NCBI RefSeq assembly: GCF_028737205.1
Contig: NZ_JAQZAL010000001.1
Location: 310,001-374,000 of the forward strand
Direction of reading: 5' to 3'
DNA length: 64,000 bases
Source: Actinomycetospora lutea
GTDB taxonomy: Bacteria; Actinomycetota; Actinomycetes; Mycobacteriales; Pseudonocardiaceae
Shown: positions 50,544 to 57,427 of the stretch, piece by piece
Layout of the letters: each line of letters begins with the position of its first letter
Numbering within the stretch: position 1 is the first letter of the stretch
Translations under genes and position numbers: made by a program
The notes under the pieces: generated by a model
What the model saw: the letters and a program-made list of their open reading frames with translations, nothing else
What the model was told of the DNA's origin: nothing
The model's database searches: none

Positions 50544-51478
50544 GAGTGCACCGTGAAGAAGCGCTCGTTGACCTGGCGGTGGTAGTAGAAGATGGCCCGC
50601 CCCATCTCCTCCTCGGTCCAGGTGATCGGCTCGAAGTCGGGGTCGACCCAGTAGCCGCCGGTGAAGAGCTCGTTGCGGTTGCCGGCCGGGTCGAAGAAGT
50701 AGGTCGTGTACCCGCGGGTGACGCCGTGGCGCGTAGGGGCCACGTCGATCGTCACGCCGTGGTAGGCGAGCGCGTCGGCGGCCTCGCGGATGCCGTTCCA
50801 GTCGTCCAGCCAGAACGCGAAGTGGTGCAGCGCCCCGTTCGGTCCGGTGATCACCGCGATGTCGTGCGGGGTGTGGGAGTGCTCGAGGAACGTCGCGAGC
50901 TGGTGCCCGTCGTTGGCGAGGATCTGCTCGGTGAGCCGGAACTCGAGCAGCTCGGTGAAGAACGCGGTGAACGCCTCGACGTCCTCGGCCATCACGAAGA
51001 CGTGGTCGAGGCGCGGCGGCGCGATCCCGATGAGGTCCTGCGGACGGGGCGGCGGGTTCGTCCTCGGCAGCATGTTGCCGATCCGCTCGGTGCCGTGGGT
51101 CAGCTCGACGAGGTGGCCCGACGGGGCGTCGAAGCGGATCGCCTCGCCCCAGCCCGGGCCCAGCTCGCGGGCGGCGAAGCGCTTCACCGGCACGCCGGCG
51201 GCCTCGAGCCTGCTCGTGAAGTGGTCGAGGTCCGAGGCCTCGTTGAGCTTGAACGACATGTGGTCGAGGCCGTAGGTGGGGGCCTCGCGCAGGATCACCG
51301 AGTGGTGCTCGCGCTCGTCCCAGCACTTGAGGAACACCCGCGGGGCACCGTCGCGCTCGTCGCGCGCGGTCTCCAGGAGGCCGAGGACCTCGGTGTAGTA
51401 GGCGGTGGCGAGCTCCAGGTCGGGGACCCGGACCTCGACGTGCTGCAACCGGATGATCCGGTCGGAGGTGGTGGCCAT
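50540..51478 (-). CDS. catechol 2,3-dioxygenase-like extradiol dioxygenase (second in operon)
   Basis: A 312-residue two-domain VOC-fold extradiol dioxygenase. Fe(II) ligands are H159 (RLDHVFV), H218/H219 (GALHHFAFW) and E270 (NRNELFTGGY); the second-shell H251 and Y260 match the acid/base residues of XylE-type enzymes. It cleaves a catechol ring next to the two hydroxyls. It lies 14 nt after a 304-residue paralogue, and its stop overlaps the histidine phosphatase start. The exact catechol is unknown. Confidence 0.9.
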   Translation of the reverse strand: MATTSDRIIRLQHVEVRVPDLELATAYYTEVLGLLETARDERDGAPRVFLKCWDEREHHSVILREAPTYGLDHMSFKLNEASDLDHFTSRLEAAGVPVKRFAARELGPGWGEAIRFDAPSGHLVELTHGTERIGNMLPRTNPPPRPQDLIGIAPPRLDHVFVMAEDVEAFTAFFTELLEFRLTEQILANDGHQLATFLEHSHTPHDIAVITGPNGALHHFAFWLDDWNGIREAADALAYHGVTIDVAPTRHGVTRGYTTYFFDPAGNRNELFTGGYWVDPDFEPITWTEEEMGRAIFYYHRQVNERFFTVHS

Positions 51479-51492
51479 GGTCGACGAGTCCT

Positions 51493-52407
51493 TCACGTGT
51501 GCATCCGCAGGAACCGCTGGCTGATGACGTTCTCGTAGTAGAAGAGGCCCTTGCCGAAGTTGTCCTCGGTCCAGGTGAGGATCTCGGTGTCGGGGTCGAC
51601 CCAGTAGCCGCCGGTGAAGACCTCGTTGCGGATCCCGAGCGGGTCGAAGAAGTAGATGGTGTTGCCGCGGGTGACGCCGTGGCGCGTCGGGCCCTGGTCG
51701 ATCTGCACCCCGTTGAAGGCGAGCGTATCGGCCGCCTTGCGGATGTGGTCCCAGTCGTCGAGCCAGTACGCCCAGTGGTGCAGGGCGCCGTTGGGGCCGT
51801 TGACGATGGCGATGTCGTGCGGCGAACGGGTGTTGCCCGCGAGCCACACGCCGAGCTGGTGGCCGTTGCCGTCGAGCACCTGCTCGGTCATGCGCATCCC
51901 GAGCACGTCGATGAAGAACGCCGCCGACTCGGCCACCTCCTCGGCGTTGACCAGCATGTGGTCCATCCGCGGCGGCGCGATGCCGGGCAGGTCGGGCGGC
52001 GGCACCGGCGACGGGTTGTGCTTGCCGAGCAGGTTGCCGGTCTTCTCGATGTCCCAGACCAGCTCCATGATCTGGCCGGAGGGAACCTCGAACCGGATCG
52101 ACTCGCCCTGGCCCACCGCGCCGCCGCGGCTGACGCGCGAGGTCGGGCAGCCGTAGGCCTCGACCTTCTTCTCCAGCTCGTGGAGGTCGTCCTCCTCCTC
52201 GACGCGGAAGGTGAAGGAGTCCAAGCCGGTGCGCGGGTTGTAGCGCATCCGCAGCGAGTGGTGGTCCTCCTCGTCCCAGCACTTGAGGTATACGCAGTCG
52301 TCGGTGCGCTGCACCTGCTGGAGGCCCATCACCTCGGTGTAGTACGCCGCCGAGAGATCGAGATCGGGCGTGCGGACGTCGACGTGGGCCAGGCGGAGGA
52401 TTCCCAT
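51493..52407 (-). CDS. catechol 2,3-dioxygenase-like extradiol dioxygenase (first in operon)
   Basis: A 304-residue extradiol dioxygenase with Fe(II) ligands H150 (RMDHMLV), H210/H211 (GALHHWAYW) and E262 (IRNEVFTGGY). The overall plan equals the next gene, but the two proteins differ across most of the N-terminal domain, so they probably prefer different catechols or act in turn. ATG at 52407 has a GGAAAGGGC purine-rich segment upstream. First gene of the leftward operon, divergent from the hydratase operon, with the IclR-type operator between. Confidence 0.9.
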   Translation of the reverse strand: MGILRLAHVDVRTPDLDLSAAYYTEVMGLQQVQRTDDCVYLKCWDEEDHHSLRMRYNPRTGLDSFTFRVEEEDDLHELEKKVEAYGCPTSRVSRGGAVGQGESIRFEVPSGQIMELVWDIEKTGNLLGKHNPSPVPPPDLPGIAPPRMDHMLVNAEEVAESAAFFIDVLGMRMTEQVLDGNGHQLGVWLAGNTRSPHDIAIVNGPNGALHHWAYWLDDWDHIRKAADTLAFNGVQIDQGPTRHGVTRGNTIYFFDPLGIRNEVFTGGYWVDPDTEILTWTEDNFGKGLFYYENVISQRFLRMHT

Positions 52408-52467
52408 GCGAGATGCCCTTTCCGGGCGGGGCCGGCTTCCTTGACGCCGCGACGCTAACCGCCCTAG

Positions 52468-52507
52468 CGTTCCGGAAGGAAGACAGCGTGTTCCGACTTC
52501 CGGAACG
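52468..52507. promoter_or_regulatory. candidate IclR operator (perfect 11-bp inverted repeat)
   Basis: CGTTCCGGAAG (52468-52478) and CTTCCGGAACG (52497-52507) are exact inverted copies with 18 nt between. Each contains the 8-bp palindrome TTCCGGAA, so two operator-like sites lie about three helical turns apart, in the divergent region of the meta-cleavage locus, which holds two IclR genes. Confidence 0.7.
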
Positions 52508-52532
52508 CCGGGGCTTGACGGGAGGGGTCGTC

Positions 52533-53276
52533 GTGGCGGACCCGATGGCCATGCGCCGCGCGGTCGCCGGCTACGTCGAGGGCATCCACCGCGCCTACCT
52601 CCAGCAGGCCGGGACGTTCCCGCCCGCGGTGCAGGGGCGGTTGCCGCTGATCGCGGCCGGGCGGGTGACCGTCGCCGCGGTCGGCGCGCGCAACCTGCAC
52701 ATCCTCGCCACCACCGAGGGGCTCGGCCCGACGCGCGGCCAGGAGGTGGAGCTCCCGGGCTCCGCCGAGGGGCTCGAGTGGGTCGTGCGCTTCTACGACC
52801 CCGTGGTCGTGCCCGCGCTCGGGCTCATCGACGAGTCGGACGGTCCGGCGTCGGACGCGGTCCGCGGCGCGCTGGGCATCTCGACCGTCGTCTACCACGT
52901 GGTGACCCAGCCCGGCTCCGGTCTCTCGCCCCACCACGCGGGCCATGTCGGCTCGGGGCTGGCGAGCGCCCACTCCGCGGCCGCCCGCGACTTCGAGCGC
53001 CTGCGCGACCGGGCCCGGGGCCGCGAGGCGCTGGTCGACGAGATGGAGGGCGCCGCCGTGGCCGGGCTCGCCCGGGCCCAGATCCTGCTGGCGCGCGCCA
53101 TCCGCCCGTACGACTCGGCGGTCGGCGAGGCCGTCGACGCCGCCCTGCGCCCGGGCGCGACGCCCGACCCGGACGCGGTGCGCAAGGTGCTGCTCGAGCG
53201 CTTCACCGGGACACGGAGCACTGAGGAGAGCACGCCGATGGGGGAGCTGGACCCGTCGGGGCAGGAGCCGGCGTGA
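52533..53276 (+). CDS. hypothetical protein coupled to IclR regulator in aromatic operon
   Basis: A 247-residue soluble protein. The start is GTG at 52533, 6 nt after GGGAGGGG; the ATG at 52545 is possible. I recognise no domain. N-terminal AVAGYVEGIHRAYLQQ is helical, LPLIAAGRVTVAAVGARNLHILATTEGLG looks like beta strands, and the middle GISTVVYHVVTQPGSGLSPHHAGHVGSGLASAHSAAARDF contains several His that might bind metal; a long helix follows. Its stop overlaps the IclR gene start (GTGA), so it is a fixed part of the meta-cleavage operon. Confidence 0.65.
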   Translation: MADPMAMRRAVAGYVEGIHRAYLQQAGTFPPAVQGRLPLIAAGRVTVAAVGARNLHILATTEGLGPTRGQEVELPGSAEGLEWVVRFYDPVVVPALGLIDESDGPASDAVRGALGISTVVYHVVTQPGSGLSPHHAGHVGSGLASAHSAAARDFERLRDRARGREALVDEMEGAAVAGLARAQILLARAIRPYDSAVGEAVDAALRPGATPDPDAVRKVLLERFTGTRSTEESTPMGELDPSGQEPA

Positions 53277-54064
53277 CCGACGCGCCGCTGCAGACGGTCA
53301 CGAACGCCGCCCGGCTGCTCAAGGCGTTCCTGACGCGCGAGGAGTCGCTCGGCGTCTCCGAGCTCGCCCGCCGCCTCGACCTGGGCAAGAGCGCGGTGCA
53401 CCGGCTGCTCAGCACGCTCGCCGCCGAGGGGCTCGTCGAGCAGGACCCGCGCACGGGCGGCTACCGCCTCGGGCTCGTCGTCTTCGAGCTGGGCGAGGCC
53501 GTGCGCGTGCACATGGATCTGCACGCCGCCGCCGGCTCGGTGCTGGCCCACCTGCGCGAGGAGACCGGCGAGTCCGCGCAGGTCGGGATGCTCGACGGCC
53601 ACGACGTCGTGTACGTCGACCGGCTGGAGTCCAGCCACGCGCTGCGGCTGTTCACCGAGACCGGGCGCCGCGTGCCGGTGCACTGCACCAGCTCGGGCAA
53701 GGTGCTGCTCGCCTTCGCGCCCGAGCCGGTGCGCGAGCGCTACCTGGCCACGGCCCCGCTGACCCGCCACACGCCCCACACGCTGACCGACCCCGACGAC
53801 CTGCGCCGCGCGCTCGCCACCGTCCGGGCCCGAGGGTGGGCCGACGCCGTCGACGAGCGCGAGGTCGGCGTCGCGTCGCTGGCCGCCCCGATCCGCGACG
53901 CGCGGGGTGCGGTCGTCGCCGCCATCGGCATCGGCGCGCCGGTCAGCCGGTTCCGCGCCATGCCCCGCAAGCGCCTGGCCCGCACGGTGGTCGAGGCCGG
54001 CGAAGCCGTGTCCCGGCGCCTCGGGTGGTCCGAGCAGGCCCCCGTACTCGAGAAGGAGAGCTGA
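53273..54064 (+). CDS. IclR-family transcriptional regulator (rightward arm)
   Basis: A 263-residue IclR regulator. HTH: LQTVTNAARLLKAFLTREESLGVSELARRLDLGKSAVHRLLSTLAAEGLVEQD; effector domain with SAQVGMLDGHDVVYVDRLES, VPVHCTSSGKVLLAF and EREVGVASLAAPIRD. It lies in the hydratase operon, coupled at both ends (GTGA overlap upstream; the hydratase GTG is adjacent to its TGA). Likely controls the divergent region at 52468-52507. A different protein from the IclR at 48619-49434. Confidence 0.88.
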   Translation: MTDAPLQTVTNAARLLKAFLTREESLGVSELARRLDLGKSAVHRLLSTLAAEGLVEQDPRTGGYRLGLVVFELGEAVRVHMDLHAAAGSVLAHLREETGESAQVGMLDGHDVVYVDRLESSHALRLFTETGRRVPVHCTSSGKVLLAFAPEPVRERYLATAPLTRHTPHTLTDPDDLRRALATVRARGWADAVDEREVGVASLAAPIRDARGAVVAAIGIGAPVSRFRAMPRKRLARTVVEAGEAVSRRLGWSEQAPVLEKES

Positions 54065-54865
54065 GTGGCCGTCACCGACCCCCCGGGAGATCCAGTGAAG
54101 GCGAAGGCGCGGGCGCTGTACGAGGCGCGGCGCACGCGTGTGCCGATCGCGCCGTTCACCGACACCGAGCCCGACCTCGACATGGCCGACGGCTACGCGA
54201 TCCAGCAGGAGCTCGTGCCGCTGCTGCTCGCCGACGGCGACCGGGTCGTCGGGCACAAGGTCGGCGTCACCTCCGCCGCGATGCAGAAGATGATCGGCAT
54301 CGACACCCCGGACTACGGCCCGGTGCTCGCGTCGACGGTCTACCGTGACGGCGACGCGATCCCGCTGAGCCGCTTCATCCAGCCCAAGGTCGAGGCGGAG
54401 ATCGTCTTCGTGCTCGGGCAGCGGCTGCAGGGCCCGGGCATCGGCCCGACCGACGTCGCGCCCGCGATCGCCGGGGTGGCCGCGGCGATGGAGATCGTCG
54501 ACTCGCGCATCGCCGACTGGCGCATCAAGCTCGCCGACACCGTCGCCGACCTGGCGTCCAACGGCGCGGTGGCCGTGTCCTCGCGGCTCGTGCCGCTCGC
54601 GGGGCTCGACACCCGGCTGATCGGGATGACGTTCACGCGCAACGGCGAGCTCGTCGACACGGGCGCCGGCGCCGCGGCCCTCGGCGACCCGCTGGCCGTC
54701 GTGGCCTGGCTGGCGAACGTGCTGGGCGAGGCCGGGGTGGCGCTCGAGCCCGGGCACATGATCATGACGGGCGCGCTGCACGCGGCGGTCCCGCTGGCCG
54801 CGGGCGACGTGTTCCGCGCCGAGTTCGACCGGCTGGGGCCGGTGACGATCAGGGTGGAGGGCTGA
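54065..54865 (+). CDS. 2-oxopent-4-enoate (2-keto-4-pentenoate) hydratase
   Basis: A 266-residue member of the hydratase/decarboxylase family. VGHKVGVTSAAMQKMIGIDTPDYGPVLAS and QPKVEAEIVFVLGQRL are the shared family blocks with the metal-binding E-x-E (VEAEIVF). It adds water to 2-oxopent-4-enoate, giving 4-hydroxy-2-oxovalerate in meta-cleavage pathways. The GTG at 54065 touches the IclR stop; a GTG at 54095 with GGGAG ahead would give MKAKARALYEARRT and is a good alternative. The next gene is the paralogous decarboxylase; the two are known to form a complex in other organisms. Confidence 0.85.
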   Translation: MAVTDPPGDPVKAKARALYEARRTRVPIAPFTDTEPDLDMADGYAIQQELVPLLLADGDRVVGHKVGVTSAAMQKMIGIDTPDYGPVLASTVYRDGDAIPLSRFIQPKVEAEIVFVLGQRLQGPGIGPTDVAPAIAGVAAAMEIVDSRIADWRIKLADTVADLASNGAVAVSSRLVPLAGLDTRLIGMTFTRNGELVDTGAGAAALGDPLAVVAWLANVLGEAGVALEPGHMIMTGALHAAVPLAAGDVFRAEFDRLGPVTIRVEG

Positions 54866-55632
54866 TGGCTGCCGACGTGCACGAGCTGGCGTCCCGGCTG
54901 ACGAAGGCGGTCACCGAGCGCACGGCGATCGACCCGCTCACCGACGACGTCCCGGACCTCGACCTCGAGACCGGCTACGCCGTGCAGCGCGTGCTGCGCG
55001 AGCAGGCCGGTCCGCGGGTGGGCTGGAAGCTCGGGGTGACCTCGCGGGCCAAGCAGGCGCAGGTCGGGGTGTCCGACCCGGTCTTCGGGTTCCTGCCCGG
55101 CGCCGGTGCCCTCGACCTCGGCGAGCCGCTGCGCACCGGCGAGCTGATCCAGCCGCGTGCCGAACCGGAGATCGTGTTCGTGCTCGGGCGGGACCTCGCC
55201 GGCGAGCACGTCACGGCCGCCGACGTGCTGTCCGCGACGTCGGGGCTCGCCGCCGGCATCGAGATCCTCGACTCCCGGTTCCGCGACTACCGGTTCACCA
55301 TGGCCGACGTCGTCGCCGACAACACCTCGGCGGCCCGCTTCGTCGTCGGCACGCCGGTGCCCGCCGCGGGCATCGACGTCCGGCTCGTCGGGGTGCTGCT
55401 GGAGAAGAACGGGGAGCTCGTGGCGACCGCCTCCGGGGCCGCGTCGCTCGGGCACCCCGCCGCCGCCGTGGCCTGGCTCGTGCGCCGGCTCGCCGCGCAG
55501 GGCGAGGGCCTGGCGGCCGGCGAGGTGGTCCTCTCGGGCGGCCTCACCGCCGCCACGCCAGTCGCTCCCGGCGACGTCGTCACCGTGACCATCGACCGCC
55601 TCGGGACGATCGAGCTGGCCTGCTCGTCCTGA
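54865..55632 (+). CDS. 2-oxo-3-hexenedioate (4-oxalocrotonate) decarboxylase
   Basis: A 255-residue paralogue of the preceding hydratase. VGWKLGVTSRAKQAQVGVSDPVFGFL and QPRAEPEIVFVLGRDL correspond to the metal-site blocks; W-K-L-G-V-T-S-x-A-K is typical of the decarboxylase branch. It removes CO2 from 2-oxo-3-hexenedioate to give 2-oxopent-4-enoate. ATG at 54865 overlaps the hydratase stop by 1 nt (TGATG). Confidence 0.83.
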   Translation: MAADVHELASRLTKAVTERTAIDPLTDDVPDLDLETGYAVQRVLREQAGPRVGWKLGVTSRAKQAQVGVSDPVFGFLPGAGALDLGEPLRTGELIQPRAEPEIVFVLGRDLAGEHVTAADVLSATSGLAAGIEILDSRFRDYRFTMADVVADNTSAARFVVGTPVPAAGIDVRLVGVLLEKNGELVATASGAASLGHPAAAVAWLVRRLAAQGEGLAAGEVVLSGGLTAATPVAPGDVVTVTIDRLGTIELACSS

Positions 55633-55649
55633 CCGCTCTGGAGGCTTCC

Positions 55650-55853
55650 ATGCCGCTCGTGCAGATCACCCTCGCCCGGGGCCGCAGCCCCGAGCAGCTT
55701 GCCGCGCTGGGGGAGGAGGTCACGGCGGCCGTGACGCGCGCGGTCGGTGCGCCCGCCGAGAACGTGCGCGTCGTCGTCACCGAGTGCGAGCCGGAGCACT
55801 GGTTCGTCGGCGGGGAGTCGCTCGCGGCGCTGCGGGCCTCCGGTCGGCGGTGA
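55650..55853 (+). CDS. 4-oxalocrotonate tautomerase
   Basis: A 67-residue tautomerase subunit. After Met removal Pro1 (PLVQITLARGRSPEQL) is the catalytic base, and the ARG segment carries Arg11-like residue. NVRVVVTECEPEHWFVGGES is the usual second half. It converts the enol and keto forms of 2-hydroxymuconate. Its presence shows the dehydrogenative branch of meta-cleavage is intended, though the semialdehyde dehydrogenase is not in the window. A GGAGGC RBS precedes the ATG. Confidence 0.88.
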   Translation: MPLVQITLARGRSPEQLAALGEEVTAAVTRAVGAPAENVRVVVTECEPEHWFVGGESLAALRASGRR

Positions 55854-56191
55854 CGCTGGTCCGCGTCGAGGGGCCGGGGGTCGTCACCAGCGACGACGGC
55901 CGGCGCTTCGTCGTGCTCGCGGTGCCCGACGGCCTGCGCGTCGTCGACGCCGTGTGCCCGCACAACCGGGGTCCGCTCGAGCAGGGCTGGGTGCGGGACG
56001 GGGCCACGCTCGTCTGCCCCTGGCACTGGTACCGCTTCGACCTCGACACGGGGGAGTGCGCGACCTCGCCGCAGCACGTGCTCGGCGTCCACCCCGTGCG
56101 CGAGATCTCTGGCGTCACCTACGCCGACGTCGGCGAGCCGCCCCGGGAACTGTCGTGGTCGGAGCGCCTGCGGGCCCACGCGCGGGAGTGA
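55850..56191 (+). CDS. Rieske-type [2Fe-2S] ferredoxin
   Basis: A 113-residue Rieske protein with C36-P-H38 (VCPHNRGPLEQG) and C56-P-W-H59 (LVCPWHWYRFDL), the C-x-H ... C-x-x-H ligand set. Such ferredoxins pass electrons to ring-hydroxylating oxygenases. The oxygenase at 57424-58773 is 1.2 kb away on the other strand and is the natural partner. GTG at 55850 overlaps the tautomerase stop (GTGA). Last gene of the rightward operon. Confidence 0.85.
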   Translation: MTLVRVEGPGVVTSDDGRRFVVLAVPDGLRVVDAVCPHNRGPLEQGWVRDGATLVCPWHWYRFDLDTGECATSPQHVLGVHPVREISGVTYADVGEPPRELSWSERLRAHARE

Positions 56192-56272
56192 TCCGCCCGG
56201 CTCGTCCGGGTCCCCGGAACGGTGTCGCCGGGGGCGGCCTGACGACGGGTCGTGGAAGGTATGTTGCCGCGC

Positions 56273-57118
56273 GTGTCCTCCCCCTTCGGCGGTGGCTCCG
56301 GATCCGGTGACCCCGACCGGTCCGAGTCGTTCGGCTCCCAGCCCACCCAGTACGGGCCCACGGCTGAGCCGTCCGGGCCCCAGCCCTACTACGGGGATCC
56401 GCAGGGCGCCCCGTACCAGCAGGGGTACGGGCAGCAGCCGTACGGACAGCCGGGGTACGGGCAACAGGGCTACGGCCAGCAGGGCTACGGGCAGCCCGGC
56501 TACGGCCAGCCGGGGTACGGGCAGCAGCAGCCCTACGGTCAGCAGCCCTACGGCCAGCCCGGATACGGGCAGCCGTACGGCCAGCAGCCCTACGGCCAGC
56601 CCGGCTACGGGCCCTACGGCGGCTGGCAGCAGCAGCCGCCCCGGAAGAAGAACAAGGCGCTGCCCTGGATCCTGGGCGGCGCGGCCGTGCTCGTCGTCGC
56701 GGTGGTCGCGGTCGTCGTCCTGGTGCTGACCCTCGGCGGCGGCGCGGTCGAGGGCGCGTCCCAGCGGTCGGTGCCGATCCCCGACTCGGACCCCGTCGGC
56801 GTCACCGACACGATCACGCTCGACGGCTCGGGCACGGTCTCGGCGATCCAGGTCAACGCCACGATCAGCCACCCGTACGTCTGCGACCTCGTCGTCACCC
56901 TGCGCTCGCCACAGGGGCAGACGGTGGTGCTGTCCGACCTCGACCAGTGCGACCGCAACCGCCCGGGCCTGGCGCTCGCGCTCGACGGCAACCAGGGCGG
57001 CCCGCTGGCCCCGCTCGTCGGGCAGTCGGTCGGGGGCGCGTGGACGCTCACGGTGGCTGACCGCGTCGCCATCGACCGCGGCACGCTCGACAGCTGGAAC
57101 ATCACGATCGAGCGCTAG
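56273..57118 (+). CDS. membrane-anchored P-domain protein (YGQ-repeat N terminus)
   Basis: A 281-residue paralogue of the 40296-41057 product. Residues ~45-120 are a low-complexity repeat of [10 protein letters not shown] and PYGQQ units; a basic KKNK stop-transfer and one membrane helix (about 131-154) follow; then a P/Homo B beta-sandwich (168-281): [28 protein letters not shown] ... [35 protein letters not shown]. The Tyr/Gln/Gly tail resembles phase-separating or scaffold tails, which is inference only. Start uncertain: GTG 56273 is chosen because MSSPFGGG is a natural start; GTG 56252 and ATG 56261 are in frame. Confidence 0.75.
   Translation: MSSPFGGGSGSGDPDRSESFGSQPTQYGPTAEPSGPQPYYGDPQGAPYQQGYGQQPYGQPGYGQQGYGQQGYGQPGYGQPGYGQQQPYGQQPYGQPGYGQPYGQQPYGQPGYGPYGGWQQQPPRKKNKALPWILGGAAVLVVAVVAVVVLVLTLGGGAVEGASQRSVPIPDSDPVGVTDTITLDGSGTVSAIQVNATISHPYVCDLVVTLRSPQGQTVVLSDLDQCDRNRPGLALALDGNQGGPLAPLVGQSVGGAWTLTVADRVAIDRGTLDSWNITIER
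56406..56630 (+). repeat. coding repeat (YGQP/YGQQ units)
   Basis: About a dozen degenerate 12-15-bp units of the type TACGGGCAGCCG / TACGGCCAGCAG inside the second P-domain gene. They encode Tyr-Gly-Gln-Pro/Gln. Coding repeat, not a CRISPR. Confidence 0.8.
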
Positions 57119-57157
57119 CTCGACGCCGGCGGCGCTCCGGCGAAGGGTGCCCGTCGC

Positions 57158-57427
57158 TCAGTGCTCCGGCTCGTGACCGATCGCCCGATCGCCGGTGGTC
57201 GTGACCTCGCCGGTCCAGTCGCAGCTCGCGCACCAGCAGTAGAACCGGCGCGCGTCGCCCTCCCAGAACTCGTTCGCGAGGCCCAGGTCGCGGGCGCAGG
57301 ACGGGCAGAAACGCGGCGCGTCGCGGCGGTGGGCCTCGACGTCCGCGGCGAAGCGGCGGTCGATCCTGGCGCCGGGCGAGCCGTCGGGAACCGTCACGGC
57401 TGCCACCATCCCCTCCGGCTGCGTCAC
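57158..57427 (-). CDS. 89-residue zinc-ribbon protein coupled to ring-hydroxylating oxygenase
   Basis: A small protein with C41-P-S-C44 (FCPSCARDLG) and C64-W-C-A-S-C69 (FYCWCASCDW), a probable zinc-ribbon or treble-clef metal site. The rest is polar. Its GTG at 57427 overlaps the oxygenase stop by 4 nt. Possible roles are a stability or assembly factor for the oxygenase or an electron carrier with a rubredoxin-like Fe site; the spacing C-x2-C ... C-x-C-x2-C does not fit rubredoxin well. Not recognised as a named family. Confidence 0.7.
   Translation of the reverse strand: MTQPEGMVAAVTVPDGSPGARIDRRFAADVEAHRRDAPRFCPSCARDLGLANEFWEGDARRFYCWCASCDWTGEVTTTGDRAIGHEPEH

Noticed and set aside
56406-56630. 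CRISPR-like regular repeats
   Set aside because: Units are 12-15 bp, in frame, without spacers, and encode YGQ repeats of a protein.
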